Positions 18,175-26,676 of a stretch of 64,000 nucleotides of DNA are shown piece by piece. The notes beneath the pieces are model-generated. The model made no database searches. It saw only the letters and a program-made list of their open reading frames with translations, and was not told the DNA's origin. This DNA is from Pseudomonas sp. MWU16-30317 (GTDB lineage: Bacteria > Pseudomonadota > Gammaproteobacteria > Pseudomonadales > Pseudomonadaceae), in contig NZ_JAIWJA010000012.1 in the NCBI RefSeq assembly GCF_020515695.1, positions 1-64,000 of the forward strand, in the 5' to 3' direction. How positions within the stretch are numbered: position 1 is the first letter of the stretch; each line of letters opens with the position of its first letter. The position numbers and the translations under genes are program-made.

Positions 18175-19541
18175 CCCTGCGTTCGACCTTGGCGTTTTCG
18201 CTGGTAGCGATGCTCACCGTGGCGGGCGCTGGCGTCTATCTGTACGAGTCGATGAAAGCCTCGCTGCTGCAGCGCAGCGACCACGCGGTACTGGGGCGCC
18301 TGGATCACTTTCGCAAACTGCTGCACTACGACCTGACACTGGACAAGTTGCAGAGCAGCCCGCAGATATTCGAGAACATGCTCGACAGCGAAGACGATAT
18401 TTTCATCATCGCCGAGCCCGGGCAGACGCCGGTGATCATGGTCAACCCGCTGCAGGCCGAGCTCCCGCCGTTGCCGGTGACTGCCGAAGGCATGCGGGCC
18501 GATGCCGCCAGCCTGCGCACCGGCATGGCCCCGTCGGGCGTACCGCTGCGGGCAGCGACCGTGCAAACGAGCTCCGGCGGGCGGGCGGTCAACCTCACGG
18601 CTGCGCACATCATGGTCAAGGAAATGAGCCTGCTGGCGGACTTTCGCCAGCGCATCTATCTGGCCGTGGCACTGGCGTTTCTGATCACCGCACTGCTCGG
18701 TTTCGTGCTGTTGCGCCGCGGCTTGCGGCCGCTGCGAGAAATGGCCGCGCATGCCGCCGACATCTCCCCCGAGCGCCTCGAGAGCCGCATGCGCAGCGAA
18801 AACACACCGGTGGAGCTGCAACAACTGAGCGATGCCTACAACGCCATGCTCGATCGTCTGGCCGACGGGTATCTACGGCTCACGCAATTTTCGGCAGACC
18901 TGGCCCACGAGATTCGCACGCCGGTGGGTTCGCTGATGGGGCACTGCCAGGTCGCGCTGCGTCAGGTGCGCAGCGCCGATGAGTATCAGGCGCTCCTCGC
19001 GTCGAATCTTGAAGAACTCGAACGTATCTCGCGGATTGTCGAGAGCATTCTTTTTCTGGCCCGTGCTGATGAGACCCAGGCCGTACTGCAACGCCAGCCT
19101 TTGTGCGTGCATGACGAAATGCAGCGCGTGGCGGAGTACTTTGAAGGGCTCGCCGAAGAACGGCAGATCCGTCTGCTGATCTCGGGGGACGCAACCCTCA
19201 GCGCAGACCCGCTGCTGCTGCGCCGGGCCCTGAGCAACCTGGTAGCGAACGCGATCAGGTACGCCGATCACGGCAGCGAGGTGCTGATCGGCGTCACCAC
19301 GGCGCAGGCGCACTGCCGCATAGAGGTCGAAAATCAGGGCCCCGTGCTGAGTGACTCGGCCCTGAGCAAACTGTTCGACCGCTTCTATCGGGGCGATGCT
19401 TCGCGGCACCAGAGCTCGGATTCCAATGGCTTGGGATTGGCCATCGTGGCAGCGATCATGCAGCTGCACGGCGCAGAAGCGAGCGTGGTGCAGCCGCGCC
19501 CAGGGTATATCCGCTTTGCGTTGAGTTTTCCGATGGCGTGA
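18147..19541 (+). CDS. Sensor histidine kinase of the heavy-metal/HprS type
   Basis: Membrane kinase of 464 residues, partner of the overlapping response regulator. Membrane segments lie at about 11-34 and 170-190 and bound a periplasmic domain of about 135 residues. A HAMP linker follows (about 190-243). The dimerisation box FSADLAHEIRTPVGSL has the phosphorylated histidine at H254. The ATPase domain shows ALSNLVANAIRYADHG (N box), LFDRFYRGDAS (F box) and NGLGLAIVAAI (G2 box). The start at 18147 is chosen because the upstream part of the longer frame reads as an out-of-frame copy of the regulator. The periplasmic domain has no obvious His/Met/Cys metal cluster, so a copper signal is not assured; oxidants are an alternative. 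Confidence 0.93.
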   Translation: MRTRRQPSLTLRSTLAFSLVAMLTVAGAGVYLYESMKASLLQRSDHAVLGRLDHFRKLLHYDLTLDKLQSSPQIFENMLDSEDDIFIIAEPGQTPVIMVNPLQAELPPLPVTAEGMRADAASLRTGMAPSGVPLRAATVQTSSGGRAVNLTAAHIMVKEMSLLADFRQRIYLAVALAFLITALLGFVLLRRGLRPLREMAAHAADISPERLESRMRSENTPVELQQLSDAYNAMLDRLADGYLRLTQFSADLAHEIRTPVGSLMGHCQVALRQVRSADEYQALLASNLEELERISRIVESILFLARADETQAVLQRQPLCVHDEMQRVAEYFEGLAEERQIRLLISGDATLSADPLLLRRALSNLVANAIRYADHGSEVLIGVTTAQAHCRIEVENQGPVLSDSALSKLFDRFYRGDASRHQSSDSNGLGLAIVAAIMQLHGAEASVVQPRPGYIRFALSFPMA

Positions 19542-19576
19542 GCGGCGCAAGTACCGCATTGCCGTTAAATCAATCG

Positions 19577-19601
19577 GGGTGAGCGCCCGGCGCACTCACC
19601 C
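19577..19601. terminator. Hairpin between convergent kinase and chemoreceptor genes
   Basis: GGGTGAG at 19577-19583 pairs with CTCACCC at 19595-19601 around a GC-rich 11-base loop that can itself pair (GCGC...GCGC). No clear T-tract follows on either strand, so terminator function is only plausible from the position between two stop codons. Confidence 0.4.
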
Positions 19602-19619
19602 GCCGATCTCGCTCCTGGA

Positions 19620-20933
19620 TCACTGCAGCCGATTAGCAAATTGCCCCACGGCATCGACAACCTTCTTCGCGCCTTCGCGGATCTCGACAATCACTGCGCC
19701 CGCCTGATTGGCCAATATCAGGCCCTCTTGGGCCTGGCCTCTGCTGCTGGCGATGCTGTCAATGGCCGCCTCTACCAATTGCTGGTTTTGCTGCACCACC
19801 GTCACGATTTCATCCGTCGCCTTGCTCGTGCGGCTGGCCAGCTGCCTGACCTCATCGGCAACCACGGCAAAGCCCCGACCCTGTTCACCGGCACGCGCTG
19901 CTTCGATCGCCGCGTTCAACGCCAGCAGATTGGTCTGGCTGGCGATCCCACCGATGGTCTGTACCATCGTGCTGATCAATAGAGACTGCTTGCCCAACGC
20001 TTCGATACCAGCGGAGGCCGAGGCCATTTCCTGAGTGATCAGCTCCATGGTTTCCAGGGTTTTCTTCACCACTTGCGTGCCGTTCTGGGCGGTCGAATCG
20101 GTTTGCCGAGACACCTCATACGCGGTCGCAGCCGCCTCGTTGACCCGCGATTCGCGCTCCACCTGGTCAGTGACGACGGTCGCGAACTTCACGACCTTGT
20201 ATAGCCTGTCCTGGGTGTCGCGCACCGGATTGTAGGTCGCTTCCAGCCACACATCGCGCCCATGGCTATCACGGCGCTTGAAACGGCCCGCCATCACTTC
20301 CCCAGCGTTGAGACGGCGCCAGAAAGCAGCATAATCGCTAGCGCTGGTATCGCCCGGTACACAGAACATCGAATGGTGCTTGCCGACGAGCTGGGCAAGG
20401 TTGTAGCCCATCGCTCCCATGAATTGCGGGTTGGCGCGCAGCACGTTGCCACCGAGGTCGAACTCGATGACCGCTGTCGAGCGCTGTAGCGCAGCAATCA
20501 CATCCTCATTCTCCCGCGCTGTTTCGGTCGCCTGCGTCACGTCCATGCCCAGGCACAGGATGCTGGTGGCTTCGCCGTTGATGTCTTTGAGCGGTTGCCA
20601 GTGCGCCTGTATCCACGCCAACGAGCCGTCGGCCTTCAGGAAACGGTACTTGTCGGATACAGAGCTGCCGCTGCTTACCGCAGCGCGCAAATTGGCATAG
20701 CACGGCAAGGTCTTGACGTAATCCGGCACGAACGCCGACAACGGCTTGCCGGTAATCTGTTCCGCCTTAAGGCCCAGCAGCGCCGCAAAGCGTGCGTTGC
20801 AATGCACGATGTTGTAATTCCCGTCCACCGAGAACTTGATCATCTCGGCCTCAAGGCTTGCCTGGACCTGGCGCAGTATCAACAGCTCGGCATCCTTGAG
20901 CAGCAGTTCTTTCTTGAGGGTATTGTTGAACAT
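19620..20933 (-). CDS. Soluble PAS-PAS methyl-accepting chemotaxis protein, BdlA/Aer-2-like
   Basis: Cytoplasmic chemoreceptor of 437 residues with no membrane span. Two PAS domains occur at about 25-140 (FSVDGNYNIVHCNARFAALLG) and 150-260 (VIEFDLGGNVLRANPQFMGAMGYN). Each is followed by a PAC-type strand set (DGSLAWIQAHWQPLKD; HGRDVWLEATYNPVRD). A short MCP signalling domain holds the near-invariant hairpin tip, here IASQTNLLALNAAIEAARAG, followed by EQGRGFAVVADEVRQLA. This layout is that of BdlA, the P. aeruginosa biofilm-dispersion protein, and related redox or energy receptors. Start taken as ATG 20933; a GTG at 20942 is in frame. Neither start has a strong ribosome site. Confidence 0.88.
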   Translation of the reverse strand: MFNNTLKKELLLKDAELLILRQVQASLEAEMIKFSVDGNYNIVHCNARFAALLGLKAEQITGKPLSAFVPDYVKTLPCYANLRAAVSSGSSVSDKYRFLKADGSLAWIQAHWQPLKDINGEATSILCLGMDVTQATETARENEDVIAALQRSTAVIEFDLGGNVLRANPQFMGAMGYNLAQLVGKHHSMFCVPGDTSASDYAAFWRRLNAGEVMAGRFKRRDSHGRDVWLEATYNPVRDTQDRLYKVVKFATVVTDQVERESRVNEAAATAYEVSRQTDSTAQNGTQVVKKTLETMELITQEMASASAGIEALGKQSLLISTMVQTIGGIASQTNLLALNAAIEAARAGEQGRGFAVVADEVRQLASRTSKATDEIVTVVQQNQQLVEAAIDSIASSRGQAQEGLILANQAGAVIVEIREGAKKVVDAVGQFANRLQ

Positions 20934-21189
20934 AGCGCGCACCGGATGTCTTGGAGTTGCACTGGCTATCGGCTTGGTCGCCTGCTACATGAGCGCATAA
21001 ATTAAATGGCCGATTTCAAATCACACAATTGTCCGCGCCATGTCGAACTTTCAGTGGTTTGTCAGAAGTTCCATTGTCCAAATCTATCGTGCGCCGCGAG
21101 TATTCCTATTGGGCAAAGCGTGCCGACGCAGCTAGGATCGCCGGAAGATGGCACCTAGCCATCATCCAGACACTCTGTGAGTCAAGTCC

Positions 21190-22833
21190 ATGAAAGTCTC
21201 ATCCTTATCGCTGGCCGGGCGAATTGCCCTGGGCTTCACCGCCGTGCTGTCGCTGCTGCTGGTGATCACTGCTATCGGAATACAACGGGTCAGCGTGATC
21301 GACGCCACACTCAAGGATGTGAGCGAAAACGCCACGCTCAAACAACGCTACGCCATCAACTTTCGCGGTAGTGTTCACAACCGGGCCATCGCTATCAGGG
21401 ACGCAGTGCTGGTGACTGACGATGCTGATCTGATCAAGCACACGCGTGAAATAGACGAGTTGAAATCCGCCTATAAAGAGTCAGCACTGGCCATGGATTC
21501 GCTCTATTCAACGAGTCATACCTCGGCCGAAGAACGCACGCTGCTGGACGCGATCAAGGCCATCGAAACGGTGACGCTCAAATCTACCGATCAGGTGCTC
21601 GCTCTGCGAAAGAGCGGCCAGATAGAGGCCGCACAGCGCATGACGCTTGAGCAAACTTCGGCCAGCTACAGCGAATGGCTCAAGCGGGTCAATGCCCTGA
21701 TCGACCACGAGGAGGCGTTGATCAAGTCGAACATCAGTGACGTGCAAGCGACCGCAGGGGCATTCGCGACGCTGATGCTGACCGCAACGGCCTTGGCGAC
21801 CCTGTTGAGCATCGCCATCTCGATCCTGATCATCCGCTACGTGAGGTCTACTTTGGGCGCGGAACCCGCCGCCGTCGCCAACACGATCCAGCGACTGGCC
21901 GAGGGTGACTTGCATCAGGTCATCACCACCGCCTACCCCGACAGCGTGATGGGGGTATTGCAGCGTACGCTCGAACACCTGTCCGAGACCGTCATGGAGG
22001 TACGGCAAACGGCTCGCGATGTCACCTCTTCATCGGCCCTGCTCTCGTCGGCTTCGGCCGATAACAATCAGCACATGAACACGCAAGCGAACGAAACCCA
22101 GCAAATTGCCACCGCCATCACACAGATGGCTGCGACGGTCAGTGAAGTCTCTCGCTATGCCAGCCAGGCGTCACAGGCTACCCGTCAGGCCGATGTCGAG
22201 ATTGAAGACAGCAGCCGCAAGGTCTGCGACGTCGCGAACACCCTGCAAGGCCTGGCTACCACACTGGCCGAGGCTACAGCGACCGTTACGCAGGTGTCGA
22301 AGGATGGCGAAAATATCGAGGCGGTGATCGACGTGATCAATTCCATCGCTGCGCAAACCAATCTCCTGGCCCTGAACGCAGCGATCGAAGCCGCTCGCGC
22401 GGGAGAACACGGACGAGGATTCGCGGTAGTCGCGGATGAAGTCAGGTCGCTGGCCAACCGCACCCAGCAATCGACGGTGGAGATCAGAGACATGATCACG
22501 CGCCTGCAGTCCGGCACCCAAAATGCAACTACCGTGATGCTGACCAGCTGCAACCTTGCCGGTGAGACGGTCGAGCAGGCCCTGGCCGCCACGCAAACGC
22601 TCAGTCAACTGCGTGTGCAAGTGGGCGCGATCAACGATATGAACAGCCACATCGCGGCGGCTTCGGTGCAACAAAGCGTGGTCGCGGAAGAAGTGTCAGC
22701 GAATATCACACGTATCCACAGCGCTACCCTTCAGTCCTCGGAAGGGTCCAAGAGTGTGGCGGCATCGAGCCATTCACTGTCTGACCTTGCCGATCGCCTC
22801 ACCCAGAAAGTAGCGTTTTTCAAGGTGGGATGA
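21190..22833 (+). CDS. Transmembrane methyl-accepting chemotaxis protein with 4HB-type sensor
   Basis: Chemoreceptor of 547 residues. The first membrane helix is about 8-30 and the second about 192-216 (LTATALATLLSIAISILIIR). They enclose a periplasmic helical domain of about 160 residues of the four-helix-bundle class. HAMP follows (about 215-270), then the cytoplasmic coiled coil with tip IAAQTNLLALNAAIEAARAG and the flanking EHGRGFAVVADEVRSLANRT. The periplasmic motif LKQRYAINFRGSVHNRAIAIRDAV is typical of the pseudomonad 4HB receptors for organic acids, but the ligand cannot be assigned. Length is normal. It is transcribed divergently from the PAS chemoreceptor. Confidence 0.93.
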   Translation: MKVSSLSLAGRIALGFTAVLSLLLVITAIGIQRVSVIDATLKDVSENATLKQRYAINFRGSVHNRAIAIRDAVLVTDDADLIKHTREIDELKSAYKESALAMDSLYSTSHTSAEERTLLDAIKAIETVTLKSTDQVLALRKSGQIEAAQRMTLEQTSASYSEWLKRVNALIDHEEALIKSNISDVQATAGAFATLMLTATALATLLSIAISILIIRYVRSTLGAEPAAVANTIQRLAEGDLHQVITTAYPDSVMGVLQRTLEHLSETVMEVRQTARDVTSSSALLSSASADNNQHMNTQANETQQIATAITQMAATVSEVSRYASQASQATRQADVEIEDSSRKVCDVANTLQGLATTLAEATATVTQVSKDGENIEAVIDVINSIAAQTNLLALNAAIEAARAGEHGRGFAVVADEVRSLANRTQQSTVEIRDMITRLQSGTQNATTVMLTSCNLAGETVEQALAATQTLSQLRVQVGAINDMNSHIAAASVQQSVVAEEVSANITRIHSATLQSSEGSKSVAASSHSLSDLADRLTQKVAFFKVG

Positions 22834-23376
22834 CGTCGAGTGATCAAATCGGCCCGGTTTGCTCAGCGGGTTGATTCGACGTTTCTGCTGGCTCCAGCGT
22901 CTCGCGGCAATACTCCACGAATACCTGCGCCAGCTTGGTCAATTCAGTCTGAAGCAGCCTGGCAGCACAGAGCCGCAGGGGGAATTACGCGCCAGCTATC
23001 ACTTGCGTCATTCGCCATGAAGCGCTCGCTAATCCTCCAGCCGGATCACCGCGACGCCCGACTCGATAACGCCTTAGCAGATCCCCCAGCAGGTGCCGGG
23101 TCGACTGCTGAGCGGTAGCGATGCCCTAGGCTGGCAGGGACCGATTCAGCGTTGCTATCAACTGCGCGCCATCGATGGGTGGTACCGCCGGTGGATCACT
23201 TCGCGATCATGCTGCAGTCAGCGCGGTGGAACTCCAGCGACGCACTGACAGACACTGGGTGCACGAGCGGTATGCGGCGGAGGGTGAGTTTTACGCGCCT
23301 TGGGATTACGACGACAGAATTGTTGGATACACTGACCCAGCCAAGCGGGCTGGCCCCGCACTGAATCAGGAATCGC
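22834..23376. other. Gene-poor decayed stretch between chemoreceptor and hydrolase genes
   Basis: About 540 bases without a convincing intact gene. It contains the minus-strand fragment noted above and, on the plus strand near 23250-23365, a protein-like segment (HWVHERYAAEGEFYAPWDYD, then DRIVGYTDPAKRAGPALN) with no good start. The segments lie in different frames and strands. The stretch looks like the residue of deleted genes, ending with an AGGA ribosome site for the hydrolase gene. Confidence 0.45.
22844..22984 (-). pseudogene. Possible C-terminal remnant of a regulator gene
   Basis: On the minus strand a 46-codon segment bounded by stops reads LRLCAARLLQTELTKLAQVF, then VEYCRETLEPAE and a short tail to a TGA. 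The helix pattern and the hydrophobic-charged spacing resemble the last helix of a LysR-type or similar regulator. No start codon, ribosome site or N-terminal DNA-binding domain is present upstream, so at best this is a decayed fragment. Confidence 0.25.
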
Positions 23377-24201
23377 ATGATGTCCGTCCAAGCCCGCAAC
23401 AATGTGCATGTCTTTGGCCACGGGCCGATAACGCTGGTCTTCGCGCATGGCTTTGGCTGCGACCAGAACATGTGGCGGTACGTCGAGCCTGCTTTCAGGG
23501 AGGGCTGGCGCACGGTACTTTTCGATCTGGTGGGGTGTGGCAACTCTGATCTTGGCGCTTACGAAATCGACAAATACGCCACCATGGAGGGCTATGCCCA
23601 GGACATCATCGAGATCATCGATGAGTTCGGCGAGGGTACAGTGGTGTTCGTCGGGCATTCGGTCAGCGCGATGGCGGGTGTGGTCGCCGCCAATCTGCGC
23701 CCGGGCCTCATCCAGGCGCATGTGATGATCGGCCCCTCCCCTTGCTATATCAACGACGGTAGCTACCTTGGCGGCTTTACCCGGGAAGATATCGACGCCC
23801 TGCTGGAGACCCTCGAAAGCAACTACCTGGGTTGGTCGAGCGCTATGGCTCCAGCCATCATGGGAGCGCCGGAGCATCCCGAGCACGGCATCGAATTGAC
23901 CAACAGCTTCTGCAACACCGACCCTGAAATCGCCAAGCGCTTCGCTCGAGTCACGTTTTTGTCCGACCTGCGCGACGAAGTGGCCAGGTTGAGCGAACCG
24001 GCGCTGGTCATCCAGTCTTCGGACGATTTCATCGCGCCTATGGAAGTTGGCGAGTATCTGCGCGACACCCTTGCGCAGGGGCATCTGGCGGTCGTACAGA
24101 ACACCGGACACTGCCCGCACCTCAGCGCACCGGATGCCTGCATCGCGGCGATGAACGGCTTCCTCCAGCAGCATGTGGACACCCGCCCCGATGCCAGGTG
24201 A
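23377..24201 (+). CDS. RsbQ-like alpha/beta hydrolase
   Basis: Alpha/beta hydrolase of 274 residues closely matching the RsbQ/KAI2/D14 signalling branch. The catalytic triad reads S95 (FVGHSVSAMAG), D216 or D217 (VIQSSDDFIAP) and H245 (NTGHCPHLSAP), almost the same spacing as in Bacillus RsbQ. The oxyanion region is AHGFGCDQNMWRYV, and the FDLVGCGNSDL strand is typical. In Bacillus, RsbQ works with the PAS phosphatase RsbP in energy-stress signalling. Here the next gene overlaps it and encodes a PAS histidine kinase, so the hydrolase may make or remove a small hydrophobic ligand for that sensor. An AGGA site precedes the start; ATG 23380 is an alternative. Confidence 0.92.
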   Translation: MMSVQARNNVHVFGHGPITLVFAHGFGCDQNMWRYVEPAFREGWRTVLFDLVGCGNSDLGAYEIDKYATMEGYAQDIIEIIDEFGEGTVVFVGHSVSAMAGVVAANLRPGLIQAHVMIGPSPCYINDGSYLGGFTREDIDALLETLESNYLGWSSAMAPAIMGAPEHPEHGIELTNSFCNTDPEIAKRFARVTFLSDLRDEVARLSEPALVIQSSDDFIAPMEVGEYLRDTLAQGHLAVVQNTGHCPHLSAPDACIAAMNGFLQQHVDTRPDAR

Positions 24202-25708
24202 CGACGCCTTCATTCCGGACGCAGAAACGCTCTATCGCCATGCCTCATGCGCGCTGTTGGTCACCAATCGAGCCGGGCTGATTCTCAAGGTCAATCAAAC
24301 CTTCTGCACCTGGCTGGGCTACAACAGCGAAGCCTTGGTGAATAAGCGTCGGATACAGGAACTGCTGACCGTCGGCGGCAGAATGTTCCATCAGACCCAC
24401 TGGGTCCCCCTGCTGGAAATGCAGCGGTCGGTGGCAGAGATTCAATTCGACTTCAAAGCCAGCAATGGCCGCCTTGTGCCGATGGTGGTGAACGCTAGCC
24501 GGCGCGAGCACGACGGGCATCTCTACGACGAAATTTCGGCCATCGTGATTGCCCAGCGGCACCTGTTCGAGCAGGAGCTCAAAGGCGCAAAACGCCAGGC
24601 CGAATCGGCCCTTGAAGAGCATCTGGTGCTGCAGCGGGAGTTATCGGTCGCCGATGCGCGGCTGCGTATCGCGCTGGAGTCCGCTCAGTTGTACGTGTGG
24701 GACGTTGATCTGCAGACCATGGAGCGCCGCTATGATCCCGGTGTGGCGCGATTGCTGGGCTTCAACTCGCCGCAGCCGATCACGGAGGCTGCCTACAACA
24801 GTTTCATCGATCCCGCCGACGTCGCGCAAGAACGACAGTTGTTTCAAGCAGCCATGGAATCACCCGGTCATACCTATCGCTGCGTATACCGCTTGAACGG
24901 CGTCGACGGCAGCCCGCGTACCGTGCTGGCCACCGGCCGCGGCGTGGCAGACGCCAATCAGGCGTTATTGCAGTTTGTCGGGGTGCTCCACGATATCACC
25001 GAGGTCAGCCTGCAACGGATGATGGCGGAAGACCGCGCGGTATTTGCCGAACAGATGATCGGCATCGTCAGTCACGATTTGCGTAATCCGTTGCAGATCA
25101 TCTCGATGGCGACACAACGCATCGAGACCAGCCGACAACCGTCGGACCAGATCACCATGCTCGGTCACGTCCGCGAGGCCACGCACAGGGCTCAACGACT
25201 GATCAACGATCTGCTGGACTTCACCCAGGCTCGGATAGGACAGGGCCTGTCGATCAATCCCGCTGACGTTGTCGTCAAAGACGTACTGCAGATGGCGGTG
25301 GAGGCGCTGCGATTCGCCAATCCCGGAAGGCAGATCATTCTGGTCGTTGATGCAGCCCGGCACTTTCATCTGGATATCGACAGAATCACGCAGCTGCTGG
25401 GCAACCTGATTTCGAACGCCATGACCTATGGCGCCGCTGATACCCCGGTCACCGTCAATGCCCGTCTGGATGCCGCTGAACTGGTCATTAGCGTGCACAA
25501 TCAGGGTGACCCTATACCCACCACCTTGATGCCGACATTGTTTACACCCATGACTCGCGGAACGGGCGTGGGCCAAGTGGTCAGAAGCGTCGGGCTAGGG
25601 CTTTACATCGTCAGCGAAATAGCCAAGGCGCATGGAGGCACGGTGGGCGTAACGTCCTGCAGCGGGGCAGGCACGACGTTTTCGGTGAGGTTACCCGCTC
25701 AGTTTTAG
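24191..25708 (+). CDS. PAS-domain sensor histidine kinase paired with an RsbQ-like hydrolase
   Basis: Soluble histidine kinase of 505 residues. PAS domain 1 occupies about 10-120 (LYRHASCALLVTNRAGLILK, NQTFCTWLGYN) and PAS domain 2 about 160-280 (LRIALESAQLYVWDVDLQTM). A coiled linker separates them. The kinase core has the H box IGIVSHDLRNPLQIIS, the N box LLGNLISNAMTYGA and the G2 box SVGLGLYIVSEIAKAHGGTV. There is no receiver domain and no adjacent response regulator. The ATG at 24191 overlaps the 3' end of the hydrolase gene by 11 bases; ATG 24173 is a longer option. The arrangement suggests the PAS sensor reads a product of the hydrolase, by analogy with RsbQ-RsbP. Confidence 0.9.
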   Translation: MPGDDAFIPDAETLYRHASCALLVTNRAGLILKVNQTFCTWLGYNSEALVNKRRIQELLTVGGRMFHQTHWVPLLEMQRSVAEIQFDFKASNGRLVPMVVNASRREHDGHLYDEISAIVIAQRHLFEQELKGAKRQAESALEEHLVLQRELSVADARLRIALESAQLYVWDVDLQTMERRYDPGVARLLGFNSPQPITEAAYNSFIDPADVAQERQLFQAAMESPGHTYRCVYRLNGVDGSPRTVLATGRGVADANQALLQFVGVLHDITEVSLQRMMAEDRAVFAEQMIGIVSHDLRNPLQIISMATQRIETSRQPSDQITMLGHVREATHRAQRLINDLLDFTQARIGQGLSINPADVVVKDVLQMAVEALRFANPGRQIILVVDAARHFHLDIDRITQLLGNLISNAMTYGAADTPVTVNARLDAAELVISVHNQGDPIPTTLMPTLFTPMTRGTGVGQVVRSVGLGLYIVSEIAKAHGGTVGVTSCSGAGTTFSVRLPAQF

Positions 25709-25858
25709 CCAGAGTCGAGCGTGGTCGGGCGTTGCGATGGAAGCCGGCACTTGTCGAGCTCGTTGCAGAGCGGTCTACCCGCCTGCACCCTGACACATTC
25801 AAAACCAGTCGGCCGTCGAAGCCCCAGTTTCACCGCCAAAAAAAATTTCGCCTGAGCT

Positions 25859-25888
25859 CTTGAAATCGTTTTTGGTCGATCCTAGATT
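25859..25888 (+). promoter_or_regulatory. Candidate sigma-32 (RpoH) promoter of the hsp20 gene
   Basis: CTTGAAA at 25859-25865 matches the -35 element of heat-shock sigma-32 exactly. After 15 bases, CCTAGATT (25881-25888) approximates the CCCCAT-type -10 element. It lies about 90 bases before the small heat-shock gene, leaving a leader that can fold over the ribosome site. Confidence 0.6.
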
Positions 25889-25922
25889 TTTATTACGCGA
25901 TGCCGAACACGGGTCGCGTTTT

Positions 25923-25951
25923 GAATCACTTGGAGAAAACTCAGGAGATTT
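25923..25951 (+). ncRNA. Possible RNA thermometer hairpin over the hsp20 ribosome site
   Basis: In the leader, AATCACTTGGAG (25924-25935) pairs with CTCAGGAGATT (25940-25950) around an AAAA loop. Pairs include AATC-GATT, CTT against AGG with one G-U, and GAG-CTC. There is one A-A mismatch and one bulged G. The whole AGGAG Shine-Dalgarno sequence (25943-25947) is buried in this imperfect stem, ending 5 bases before the ATG at 25956. An imperfect stem with a bulged G opposite the Shine-Dalgarno is the logic of ROSE-type thermometers of ibpA genes. A second hairpin, CGCGA...TCGCG, lies just upstream near 25896-25918. Confidence 0.6.
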
Positions 25952-25955
25952 CGCA

Positions 25956-26414
25956 ATGGCTACTACTCTTTCGTTGGCACCACTGTTCCGTCAGTCCGTA
26001 GGCTTTGATCGTTTCAACGACCTGTTCGAGTCGGCGCTTCGTAGCGAGACCGGCAATGCCTATCCCCCTCACAATGTCGAGAAACATGGTGATGATGAAT
26101 ATCGCATTGTCATCGCCGCGGCTGGACTTGCTGAGCAGGACATCGACATTCAAGTCGAAAAAGGTGTTCTAACGGTTGCCGGCGGCAAACGTGAAAACGA
26201 GAAGGCAGTCACCTACCTTCATCAGGGCATTGCCCAGCGGGCATTTCGGTTGTCATTCCGCTTGGCGGATCACATCGAAGTCCGAGGCGCGGCGCTGAAC
26301 AATGGCTTGCTGAGCATCGAGTTGCTCCGCACCGTTCCAGAGGAGGCAAAGCCACGACGCATTGCTATTGGTGGCTCTGACAAGCCCGATCTCAAAGCTG
26401 TCGCAGGGCAGTAA
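25956..26414 (+). CDS. ibpA: Small heat-shock protein, Hsp20/IbpA family
   Basis: ATP-independent holdase chaperone of 152 residues. The N-terminus MATTLSLAPLFRQSVGFDRF is the IbpA type. The alpha-crystallin domain spans about 35-125 (YPPHNVEKHGDDEYRIVIAA, GLAEQDIDIQVEKGVLTVAG), with the swap-strand loop region GIAQRAFRLSFRLADHIEVR. The C-terminal tail carries RRIAI, an I-x-I-like anchor. A longer in-frame ATG at 25860 exists, but the AGGAG site and family alignment support 25956. Expected regulation is by sigma-32 at transcription and by leader folding at translation. A UUCG-loop terminator follows directly. Confidence 0.92.
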   Translation: MATTLSLAPLFRQSVGFDRFNDLFESALRSETGNAYPPHNVEKHGDDEYRIVIAAAGLAEQDIDIQVEKGVLTVAGGKRENEKAVTYLHQGIAQRAFRLSFRLADHIEVRGAALNNGLLSIELLRTVPEEAKPRRIAIGGSDKPDLKAVAGQ

Positions 26415-26421
26415 ACCCATG

Positions 26422-26444
26422 GGGCGCTCTTCGGAGCGCCCTTT
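26422..26444 (+). terminator. Rho-independent terminator of the hsp20 gene
   Basis: GGGCGCTC (26422-26429) pairs with GAGCGCCC (26434-26441) around a TTCG tetraloop, followed by TTT. It starts 8 bases after the stop codon. An 8-bp GC-rich stem with a UUCG loop is a very stable form. Confidence 0.85.
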
Positions 26445-26676
26445 CCAGATTCACTCGACTGTTTTCGTTGCATCCCGTTGGCCGTCGGGCCGCGGGTGCA
26501 ATTTCCCATAGCCTGTTGCCAGGCCTGACTGTACGCATGTCTGGATATCGCTGCGAACCCTGCAGATGCTTTACAACAGTCTCGAATGCCACGCACCGCT
26601 TTCTTTCTGCTGATCAGCCGCTAACGGTGCTGATAGAATGCCATCAGCCTCAAACGCCAACTTTCCGAGACATCAC

